From positions 1-5,282 of the forward strand of contig JAEDHZ010000123.1 in assembly GCA_016292705.1 (NCBI GenBank): DNA of 5,282 bases. Direction: 5' to 3'. A model generated the notes under the pieces. That model saw only the letters and a list, made by a program, of their open reading frames with translations. It was not told the origin of the DNA and made no database searches. Positions 1 to 5,282 of this stretch are shown piece by piece (position 1 is the first letter of the stretch; each line of letters begins with the position of its first letter). The stretch is from Clostridiaceae bacterium. GTDB taxonomy: Bacteria; Bacillota; Clostridia; Oscillospirales; Acutalibacteraceae. The position numbers were made by a program, and so were the translations under genes.

Positions 1-1731
1 ACAGCTTGAAAGAACAGAACCTCTGCCGACTCTTCCCCGCAACTGGTGGAGGGTTGAAAGTCCGAAGCGTTCGGCGTTTTCAATAACCATAACAACCGCA
101 TTCGGAACATCTATCCCGACTTCGATTACGGTTGTTGAAACAAGAAGCTGAATTTTTCCATCGGAAAACTCTTTCATTATCCGGGCTTTTTCTTTCGGTT
201 TCATCTTTCCGTGCAGAAGTTCCACACGATAGGAAGCAAACTCATTTTTTGAGATATCTTCGGCATACTTGACCGCAGAGACAAGCTCGCTTTCGTTTTC
301 CTCAACAAGCGGACAGACTATGTATCCCTGAAGTCCGCGGTCAAGGTGCTTTTTAACGAAATTATACACCCGTTTGCGGTATGAAGAATCAACAAAATAG
401 GTTTTGATTTTTTGCCGTCCTTTTGGCAGCTCATCAATAACGGAAATGTCAAGGTCGCCGTAAATTATCAGTGAGAGCGTTCTCGGAATTGGTGTTGCGC
501 TCATGACAAGAACATGGGGACGCTTGCCTTTTTTTGAAAGAGCGCCCCGTTGGCGGACGCCGAAGCGGTGCTGTTCATCTGTGACAACAAGCCCGAGGGA
601 ATGAAAAGCGGTGTCATCGGTAATGATTGCATGAGTTCCGACAAGAATGTCGATTTCGCCCTTTTCAAGTGCAGCTTTGACTGTCCGCTTCTCCTTTGCG
701 GTTGAAGATCCGGTCAGGATTGCAAGACGGACATCCTCAGGCATCATTGAGGAAAGCGTTTTATAGTGCTGTTCTGCAAGAACTTCAGTGGGCGCCATGA
801 GAGCGGATTGATAACCGTTCTTTGCCGCTGAAAACATCAGTGCCGCCGCAACAACTGTTTTGCCCGAGCCGACATCACCTTGCAAAAGGCGGTTCATCGG
901 TTCGCACTTTTTCATATCGTTCACCGCATCTGAAACGGCTTTTTTCTGTGCATTCGTCAGCTCAAAGGGGAGCGAACGGATAAAATGGGGAGTGAAGTCG
1001 TTATGTATCACAATCTCGGTTTTGCGTTTGTTCTTTCTTCTGAGCAAAAGCATACCCGTCTGCAAAACAAGCAGCTCTTCAAAAATCAATCTTCTGCGTG
1101 CAATTTCCGCATCCTTGAGGCAGGACGGGAAATGAATATTCCTGAGCGCAAACTGTTCGTGACAAAGGCTGAATTTTTTGCGAATTTCATCGGGAATCGG
1201 ATCGCACGGTTCGGTTTTATAGTAAAGCTCAAGCGCATTGCTGACAGCGTTTTCAACCGTTTTTGAAGATAGCGAGGCTGTCAGCGGATAGACCGGGCGT
1301 ATCGGTGTGGAGAGGTTAGGACTTTCGATAATGGGACTTCCCATCTCAAGCGCACCGTGGTTTGATGTAACTTTTCCGTAAAACAGATATTCCTCACCGA
1401 CCTGCAGCTTTTCGGCAAGAAAACGGCTGTTATATATGGTGATGTGAAGCACTCCGTCTCCGTCTGTTGCAACTGTTTTGTAGATGGTCATGCCCTGGCG
1501 GATGCGTGCAGAACTCACCGGTGTTCCGACAATCGCTTTCACACAGTAAACCGATCCGGGCTTCAGTTCGCTGATGGCCGCAGGACAGCTGAAATCAAGA
1601 TAGTTGCGCGGAAAAAGGTGAACAAGGTCATAAAGTGTAAAGACATCAAGCTTTGCAAAAAGCTGCGCCCGTTTTTCGCCGACGCCTTTGACATACTGAA
1701 TATTCATGTCGTATGCACTTTTTCTGTTCAA
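1..1731 (-). CDS. recG: ATP-dependent DNA helicase RecG (3' end cut off by the window edge)
   Basis: RecG is a superfamily 2 DNA translocase that reverses stalled replication forks and migrates Holliday junctions. About 577 codons are open without a stop. Residues numbered from the TTG at 1731: N-terminal KGVGEKRAQLF (about 15-25), an OB-fold wedge region (about 60-150), Q-motif FELTNAQ (256-262), Walker A GDVGSGKT (285-292), motif Ia PTEVLAEQ (314-321), GTHAI (365-369), Walker B DEQH (385-388), motif III SATPIPRT (411-418), HGKMKPKEK (507-515), TTVIEVGID (533-541) and arginine-finger motif QLRGRVGRG (563-571). The reading frame continues through position 1, so roughly 110-120 C-terminal residues, including the TRG region, are outside. 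The start is uncertain. TTG at 1731 has an SD-like AAGGGCGGTGA about 5 nt upstream; GTG at 1740 overlaps the preceding stop as GTGA; ATG at 1707 lacks an SD and leaves a short N-terminus. Translation is probably coupled to the upstream DAK2 gene. Identity is essentially certain. Confidence 0.96.
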   Translation of the reverse strand, partial: MNRKSAYDMNIQYVKGVGEKRAQLFAKLDVFTLYDLVHLFPRNYLDFSCPAAISELKPGSVYCVKAIVGTPVSSARIRQGMTIYKTVATDGDGVLHITIYNSRFLAEKLQVGEEYLFYGKVTSNHGALEMGSPIIESPNLSTPIRPVYPLTASLSSKTVENAVSNALELYYKTEPCDPIPDEIRKKFSLCHEQFALRNIHFPSCLKDAEIARRRLIFEELLVLQTGMLLLRRKNKRKTEIVIHNDFTPHFIRSLPFELTNAQKKAVSDAVNDMKKCEPMNRLLQGDVGSGKTVVAAALMFSAAKNGYQSALMAPTEVLAEQHYKTLSSMMPEDVRLAILTGSSTAKEKRTVKAALEKGEIDILVGTHAIITDDTAFHSLGLVVTDEQHRFGVRQRGALSKKGKRPHVLVMSATPIPRTLSLIIYGDLDISVIDELPKGRQKIKTYFVDSSYRKRVYNFVKKHLDRGLQGYIVCPLVEENESELVSAVKYAEDISKNEFASYRVELLHGKMKPKEKARIMKEFSDGKIQLLVSTTVIEVGIDVPNAVVMVIENAERFGLSTLHQLRGRVGRGSVLSSC

Positions 1732-1747
1732 GTTTTTCACCGCCCTT
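1729..1747 (-). promoter_or_regulatory. Coupled stop/start junction between the DAK2 gene and recG
   Basis: The coding strand reads AAAGGGCGGTGAAAAACTTG. The TGA at 1739-1737 ends the DAK2 frame. AAGGGCGGTGA resembles the extended SD AAGGAGGTGA with one extra base, and would place a TTG (1731-1729) 5 nt further on. GTG at 1740-1738 overlaps the stop by sharing GTGA. Either start means recG translation begins at the point where DAK2 translation ends, which implies translational coupling. Confidence 0.55.
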
Positions 1748-2648
1748 TCTGTTCTGCCTGGAGAGCCATGTTGTCAATTTTGATATCGGTCAGCGCACCG
1801 AAAGGCGAGGAAAGCTCCATTGCCCGTCCGGGGTCGTTTGTGTGAAGATGAACTTTGATGATTTCGCTGTCTCCGACAACAATAACGCTGTTCCCAAGCC
1901 CGGACAGCTTTTTTTCAAGCTCAGTTTCGGGTGTGTTGTTTTTGCGCAGGATAATGAATTCCGTGCAATAAGTGTATTCGAGAGCAGACGGATTGGAATG
2001 TTTTTTGAAAATAACCTGTTTTGTCTGGCTGCTTTGCGGTGCGCTCCTTTTTGAAAGAAAGGAATCAACTGCGCCGAGCATCAGAGCAAGTCCTGCTGCG
2101 CCGGAATCAACAACACCGGCACGGTTCGCTTCCGGAAGATCAAAATGCGTCTGCTCTGCCGCTTTGTTCGCCGCCGGAGCAAGAACGGAAAACGCTTCCT
2201 GCGAGGATAGGAAGTCCTTTTTTGAAAGAGAATCACGGCAGGCCATTACCACCGAAAGCACAGTACCCTTGAAAATCGGACGGCTTATCACACGGCAGGC
2301 GTTTTTGAGCGCAGAATCAAAAGCAGAAGACAGCTCAGCCGGCAAAAAAGCATCAAATCGATTCATGTGGTCGGAAAATCCCTTGAAAAGGGCAGAGATA
2401 ATGACTCCGGAATTTCCTCTTGCAGAACGGAGCATTGCCTTTGCGCTTTTTTCAAGAAGCTCGTTGACGGAAAGCTTTTCCTGCCGCCTGACAGCATCTG
2501 CGCCGGCTTTCACCGTTCGGCAGAGATTTGTTCCCGTGTCTGAATCGGGAACGGGAAAAACATTGAGCGAGTCAAGATAAGTCCGGTTTGCGGCAAGGCA
2601 GTTATACATTGCGGACATTGCGCCGATGAAGTTTTCGCTGTTTGTCAT
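1737..2648 (-). CDS. Short FakA/YloV-like DAK2 protein (kinase and middle domains only)
   Basis: The 303-residue product matches the first two domains of fatty-acid kinase FakA (YloV), which phosphorylates fatty acids held by FakB proteins. The N-terminal DhaL/DAK2 domain (about 1-200) has the Mg/ATP motif NVFPVPDSDTGTN (29-41, metal aspartates D35 and D37), ARGNSGV (76-82), GTVLSVV (128-134) and AGVVDSGAAGL (177-187). The middle domain (about 210-295) keeps EYTYCTEF with C228, and KVHLHTNDPG with H267 and H269, the residues equivalent to the zinc site described for Staphylococcus FakA. The protein ends just after DIKIDNMALQ, where full FakA (about 550 residues) continues into its DegV/FakB-like C-terminal domain; that domain is absent and recG follows at once. 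The usual PDGDTG reads PDSDTG here. The start has a strong AAGGAG 6 nt upstream. Family assignment is secure; fatty-acid kinase activity without the C-terminal domain is inference. Confidence 0.9.
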   Translation of the reverse strand: MTNSENFIGAMSAMYNCLAANRTYLDSLNVFPVPDSDTGTNLCRTVKAGADAVRRQEKLSVNELLEKSAKAMLRSARGNSGVIISALFKGFSDHMNRFDAFLPAELSSAFDSALKNACRVISRPIFKGTVLSVVMACRDSLSKKDFLSSQEAFSVLAPAANKAAEQTHFDLPEANRAGVVDSGAAGLALMLGAVDSFLSKRSAPQSSQTKQVIFKKHSNPSALEYTYCTEFIILRKNNTPETELEKKLSGLGNSVIVVGDSEIIKVHLHTNDPGRAMELSSPFGALTDIKIDNMALQAEQKGR

Positions 2649-2679
2649 AGCCTACTCCTTAAAAAAGTATGTATGACAA
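2642..2679 (-). repeat. Inverted repeat spanning the DAK2 gene start (possible translation-control hairpin)
   Basis: In the 45-nt gap before the DAK2 gene the transcript reads TTGTCATA (2679-2672), then 22 nt, then TATGACAA (2649-2642). The arms are perfectly complementary over 8 bp. The 3' arm contains the ATG start codon at 2648-2646, and the 22-nt loop holds the AAGGAG. Inside the loop TACT (2669-2666) can pair with AGTA (2656-2653), extending the fold beyond a small internal loop and partly burying the SD. The arms are AU-rich, so stability is modest. The repeat is seen directly; a regulatory role is inferred. It could instead be a protein-binding site, or chance. Confidence 0.45.
2655..2660 (-). 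promoter_or_regulatory. Ribosome binding site of the DAK2 gene
   Basis: AAGGAG lies 6 nt before the ATG at 2648, a near-ideal SD and spacing. It sits in the apical part of a possible mRNA hairpin described separately, preceded by a run of six T. Confidence 0.8.
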
Positions 2680-2693
2680 CCTTTCTTTCCGCT

Positions 2694-4229
2694 TTAAAAG
2701 CTCCAGGAATATATGTTTGAATAGATATCGCTTTCTGTCGGAGCGCCTTCAAAGCTCAGAGGCCTTGAATAGTACACTGCGCCCATGCGGTAGCACAGGG
2801 GAAGAAAACACATCTCCTCCTCAAAAACATTTTCAAAGGTTGATATATCTATCTTTCCTTCTTTATAGTCGAAATATGCGTAACACAGCGGAGATTTGAG
2901 GTCAATTCCGTATCTTGCTTTTCCTGCGCTTGAAAAAAACGGGGTAAGATCCATGTTTGCGCTGAGTCTGACTTCGCCGAGATACAGGTCAAAATTTCCG
3001 CTTTCAATTGCTGCTGTGTATTCATCAAAGGACAGCTTTGAAAGCTCAACCGTGAAGCCTCCTTTTTCAAGGCGTGATTTTATGAGGTTTGCAGCTTTCA
3101 CACGGCGCTCATCATCGTTGACAACAAGGCGGAGGAAAGCGAGGTTACCTTCCTTTGTCAGCCTGACCTTTGATGCGGGGCTTCTCAGCTTCAGCGAGCA
3201 TTCGTCAAGCAGAGAGGCGGCGGCAATGGGATCTGCAACGGTGCTAAGCTCATTGAATGCGGCGGCTGCCGAAAATCTTGGGTTGAACACGCAGAATGCA
3301 CTTTGCGCCATTGAATCATAAGCTGAAGCTGCAACTTCGTCCTTGTCGGTGAGCAGGGCAATTGCACGGCGGACACGGGCGTCGGAAAGCAGCTCGTTTT
3401 CGCTGTTGAAGCCGAGGAAAACAAGGTTGTTGAGCATTACCTTTGAAACGGCCGCATCGGTTTTCTGATTGCTCTTTTTTCCGTCGGGGTCAAAAAAGCA
3501 GGAAAGGGCGCCGGTGCGCAGGAGATAGATCTGGTTTTCCGTTGTTCCGATGTCAAGCAGATGAACGGTCTCTTGCTCCATCACTTCTTCGCTTGTGCTG
3601 TTTTCGGAAGCGGTGAGAAGATAGGCTCCGTCCTGCTTTTTCAATATATACCGTCCGCTGCCTGTCGGAATTTCCTTTTTGCCGCTTCCTCTTTCAATGA
3701 CAGGAAAGTCAAGGCAGGCGGCAACAAAAATATCGGGAACATAGAGGGTGAAAATGAGGGTGTCAACGCTGTCGGTGCATGAAGCAACATTTGAAAGTCT
3801 GCCTGAATAAAGCGGACTGCTTTTTGCAAGAACAAAGGAATGGGCAACATCGGCGGCAGTAATTGCGTTGCCGTCTGAAAAGCTAAGTCCGCTTTTGAGT
3901 GCGACTGTGACCTTTTTTCCGTCAATTTCAATGCTTTCGGCAAGCGAGGGCAAAGCCTCATAGTTTTCATTAACCTTGAAAAGCGAATCATAAACAAGCG
4001 GAGCAATGCACTGATTTGTCCGGCTTTTTGTTTTGTACGGATTGAGCGAATCGGAAGAATAATAGCCCACAACCGCTTTGAACTGCGTTGGCTGCGGCTT
4101 GGTTTCCGCCGTGGAAAGCGTTGTGCTTTCTTCGCTCGGCGGAAAAGTGCTCTCCGGATTTTTTTTGCAGGAGCAAAGGCTCAGGCAAAAAAGAACGGCG
4201 CAAAGAAAAATTATAAAAGCTCGTTTCAT
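2694..4229 (-). CDS. ABC transporter solute-binding lipoprotein, family 5 (peptide/nickel type)
   Basis: The 511-residue product is a secreted, lipid-anchored binding protein of the SBP_bac_5 (OppA/DppA/NikA) family, which captures peptides, nickel or related solutes outside the membrane. Residues 1-20 form a signal peptide (MKR, then a hydrophobic stretch) ending in LCSC, giving lipidated Cys21. A Ser/Thr/Pro/Glu-rich linker spans about 24-49. Family landmarks follow: YDSLF (80-84), the signature LAESIEIDG...LKSGLSFSDGNAITAADVAHSF (96-132), PTGSGRYIL (188-196), LGFN (272-275) and DARVRRAIALLTDKDEV (283-299). Length is normal for the family. The ligand cannot be read from sequence. No permease or ATPase gene lies in the window, so it is an orphan here, and flanking housekeeping genes are an unusual setting. 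The ATG is supported by its fit to the signal peptide and by AAGGAG 13 nt upstream, a rather long spacing, overlapping the ymdB stop. It is probably co-transcribed with ymdB. Confidence 0.9.
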   Translation of the reverse strand: MKRAFIIFLCAVLFCLSLCSCKKNPESTFPPSEESTTLSTAETKPQPTQFKAVVGYYSSDSLNPYKTKSRTNQCIAPLVYDSLFKVNENYEALPSLAESIEIDGKKVTVALKSGLSFSDGNAITAADVAHSFVLAKSSPLYSGRLSNVASCTDSVDTLIFTLYVPDIFVAACLDFPVIERGSGKKEIPTGSGRYILKKQDGAYLLTASENSTSEEVMEQETVHLLDIGTTENQIYLLRTGALSCFFDPDGKKSNQKTDAAVSKVMLNNLVFLGFNSENELLSDARVRRAIALLTDKDEVAASAYDSMAQSAFCVFNPRFSAAAAFNELSTVADPIAAASLLDECSLKLRSPASKVRLTKEGNLAFLRLVVNDDERRVKAANLIKSRLEKGGFTVELSKLSFDEYTAAIESGNFDLYLGEVRLSANMDLTPFFSSAGKARYGIDLKSPLCYAYFDYKEGKIDISTFENVFEEEMCFLPLCYRMGAVYYSRPLSFEGAPTESDIYSNIYSWSF

Positions 4230-4242
4230 TGTTGTTATTCTT

Positions 4243-4248
4243 CTCCTT
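4243..4248 (-). promoter_or_regulatory. Ribosome binding site of the solute-binding lipoprotein gene
   Basis: AAGGAG begins inside the TAA stop codon of ymdB (read TAAAGGAG), so ribosomes ending ymdB sit directly on the next SD. The spacing to the ATG at 4229 is 13 nt, longer than the usual 5-10, which may lower initiation. No better start is seen, because the signal peptide begins exactly at this ATG. Confidence 0.65.
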
Positions 4249-5021
4249 TAGTCAAGCTCTATGCGTTCCACCGAGAGACATTCACCGCTTTTTTCGTCAA
4301 CGGTGAAAATGCAGCCGTGAACAAGGCACGGTGCGTTTTCGTCGGTTTCAAAACGGACGGGAAGTCTGGTGCGGAATTTTTGAATCACAATCTCTTTTTT
4401 CACGCCGAGGACGCTTTCAAAAGGGCCGCACATTCCGAGGTCGGTAATGTAGCCCGTTTTTTTCGGAAGTATGCGTTCATCGCTTGTCTGAACATGGGTG
4501 TGCGTTCCGAAAAAGGCGGAAATTCTGCCGTCAAGATAATAGGCAAGCGCAAGTTTTTCGCTCGTTGTTTCCGCATGGAAGTCAACAAGCCTGATTTTGC
4601 AGTTTTTGATTTCCTCAAGCGCACGGTCGGCGGCGTCAAACGGATTTTCAAGGCTTTCCATGAACATTGTTCCGGAAAGGTTGATAACACCAACCTGAAC
4701 TCTGCCCATGTCAATGATTCCGACTCCCTTTCCGGGCACTGAGGGGGGATAGTTATACGGTCTGACAACGCAGTCGTTTTCTTCAAAAAAATCATACATT
4801 TCCCGGCGGCGGAATGCGTGGTTGCCGGTTGTGATGAAATCAATTCCGCTTGAAAAAAGTTCGTTTGCGCTTTCGGGTGTGATGCCGTTGCCCTTTGCGG
4901 AGTTTTCGCCGTTTGCAATGCAGAGGTCAATGCCCTTGATCCGCTTGAACGGCGGAACACAGGCGCGGACTTTTTCGCAGCCGCACTGCGAAACAACATC
5001 GCCGAGAACAAGAATATTCAT
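4248..5021 (-). CDS. ymdB: YmdB-family metallophosphoesterase (TIGR00282 type)
   Basis: This 257-residue protein matches the YmdB/DR1281 family of dinuclear-metal phosphodiesterases. Bacillus YmdB hydrolyses 2',3'-cyclic nucleotides (cAMP activity is also reported) and influences the switch between motility and biofilm. All metal-site motifs are present: GD (D8), NGEN (E39, N40), TGNH (N67, H68), DFHAE (H149) and GTHTH (H174, H176), along with VRPYNYPPSVPGKG (86-99), TSEKLALAYYLDGRISA (153-169) and ITDLGMCGPFESVLGVKKE near the C-terminus. Length is close to the family's usual 255-265. Differences from the common consensus include GDVVSQCGC where GDVVGSPGR is usual, and GNHAFRRRE where GNHxWDxxE is usual. 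There are no signal or membrane segments, so it is cytoplasmic. The ATG has GGAG 8 nt upstream. The gene starts 21 nt after the preceding gene and ends 18 nt before the lipoprotein gene. The commonly associated rny gene is not visible here. Confidence 0.95.
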   Translation of the reverse strand: MNILVLGDVVSQCGCEKVRACVPPFKRIKGIDLCIANGENSAKGNGITPESANELFSSGIDFITTGNHAFRRREMYDFFEENDCVVRPYNYPPSVPGKGVGIIDMGRVQVGVINLSGTMFMESLENPFDAADRALEEIKNCKIRLVDFHAETTSEKLALAYYLDGRISAFFGTHTHVQTSDERILPKKTGYITDLGMCGPFESVLGVKKEIVIQKFRTRLPVRFETDENAPCLVHGCIFTVDEKSGECLSVERIELD

Positions 5022-5029
5022 TCGTTTTT

Positions 5030-5033
5030 CTCC
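5030..5033 (-). promoter_or_regulatory. Ribosome binding site of ymdB
   Basis: GGAG lies 8 nt before the ATG at 5021, within the 21-nt gap after the upstream stop codon. It is the only SD-like element in the gap and fixes the ymdB start, whose N-terminus MNILVLGD also matches the family. Confidence 0.75.
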
Positions 5034-5042
5034 AATCAGAGG

Positions 5043-5282
5043 TTAATCAATATATTGAGAAACATCAAAATCATCATCGCTTTCGTCGGGGTAATAGTCC
5101 CAGCCGTCATAGTAGTTTCCGCCTGTTTCTGCGGAAGACGGAATTTCGCTCACAACTTCAAATTTTCTCCCTGCCGTCCATAATGACGGAGTGATGCGCA
5201 CGGAAAATCCGCAGCCGGACGGAGCGAGCCATTCGTGTGCCGGAGCTTCCGGCAGGCCGAAGTTTGAAAGGATAGCCCCCAT
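5043..5282 (-). CDS. Unrecognised protein with acidic, tyrosine-rich C-terminal tail (probably partial)
   Basis: I do not recognise this 79-codon frame. It begins with an ATG that occupies the last three bases of the window, so it may be a true start or only an internal methionine of a longer gene; no upstream sequence is available to look for a ribosome binding site. Residues 1-48 look like ordinary folded sequence, with Trp18, Cys24, Trp35 and alternating hydrophobics in FSVRITPSLWTAGRKFEVVSEI. Residues 52-79 are low-complexity: there are no Lys or Arg after Lys40, and the tail has nine Asp/Glu and five Tyr in its last 23 residues (motifs GGNYYDGWDYYPDE and SDDDFD). Such a tail suggests a disordered end of a longer protein. 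It is probably expressed, since it ends in TAA 21 nt before ymdB on the same strand, with no terminator between. No function is proposed. Confidence 0.7.
   Translation of the reverse strand: MGAILSNFGLPEAPAHEWLAPSGCGFSVRITPSLWTAGRKFEVVSEIPSSAETGGNYYDGWDYYPDESDDDFDVSQYID

Noticed and set aside
860..1266. Plus-strand open frames of about 90 codons inside the recG region
   Set aside because: They are antisense to the RecG helicase motifs, have no ribosome binding site and no recognisable protein features, so they are shadows of the real gene.
531..2228. Recurrent TTTTTGAAAG words (for example 531-540, 2049-2058, 2219-2228)
   Set aside because: On the coding strand these are CTTTCAAAAA, from Leu-Ser-Lys codons in different proteins. 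Spacing is irregular and flanks differ, so this is codon preference rather than a repeat family.
1972..2580. 202-codon plus-strand open frame opposite the DAK2 gene
   Set aside because: It is fully antisense to well-conserved DAK2 motifs. Its Ser/Arg/Ala-rich composition is typical of a codon-bias shadow, and no start signal is seen.
2649..2693. Possible promoter in the gap before the DAK2 gene (TTGTCA as a -35 box)
   Set aside because: No TATAAT-like box lies at 16-18 nt downstream; the only AT-rich tract merges with the ribosome binding site. The inverted repeat is a better explanation of the gap.
4400..5011. 203-codon minus-strand frame inside ymdB
   Set aside because: It overlaps ymdB in another frame, whose own product matches the YmdB family from end to end. 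It is a shadow frame.
5047..5058. Perfect 12-bp palindrome TCAATATATTGA at the end of the gene before ymdB
   Set aside because: It lies mostly within the last codons (Gln-Tyr-Ile-Asp). A palindrome of this length is expected about once by chance in a window of this size, and it has no T-run to act as a terminator.

Overview
The window looks like chromosomal DNA from an anaerobic Firmicute of the class Clostridia. The evidence is the pairing of a FakA/YloV-like DAK2 protein with recG, a YmdB-type phosphodiesterase, strong AAGGAG-type ribosome binding sites, and a base composition near half GC by eye. An Oscillospiraceae-like or uncultured clostridial lineage would fit, but the sequence alone does not settle the family.

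All five genes lie on the minus strand and are read from high to low coordinates, with very short gaps (21, 18 and 45 nt, then a stop/start overlap). The window therefore reads as part of one operon. In transcription order it holds: the 3' end of an unrecognised small or partial gene with a very acidic tail (5282-5043); a complete YmdB-family metallophosphoesterase (5021-4248); a complete lipoprotein of the ABC-transporter family 5 (peptide/nickel) solute-binding proteins, with no transporter partners in view (4229-2694); a short DAK2 protein equal to the N-terminal and middle domains of fatty-acid kinase FakA, without its C-terminal domain (2648-1737); and recG, whose last roughly 110-120 codons lie beyond position 1 (1731-1).

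The DAK2-recG adjacency is a known Firmicute arrangement. Two things differ from the usual picture. The Asp23/YloU gene that often precedes fakA is replaced here by the solute-binding lipoprotein and ymdB, and the FakA-like protein stops cleanly at a domain boundary. Functionally the genes are a mixture: a housekeeping branch-migration helicase, a phosphodiesterase linked to late adaptive behaviour in Bacillus, a possible fatty-acid kinase subunit, and an exported substrate-binding protein. No shared pathway is evident beyond co-transcription.

I found no RNA gene, mobile element, CRISPR array, convincing promoter or rho-independent terminator. The most notable non-coding signal is an 8-bp inverted repeat whose downstream arm covers the start codon of the DAK2 gene and whose loop holds its ribosome binding site. 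There is no clear evidence of an entirely new system. The short FakA form, the possible start-codon hairpin and the orphan binding protein are the points most worth checking.
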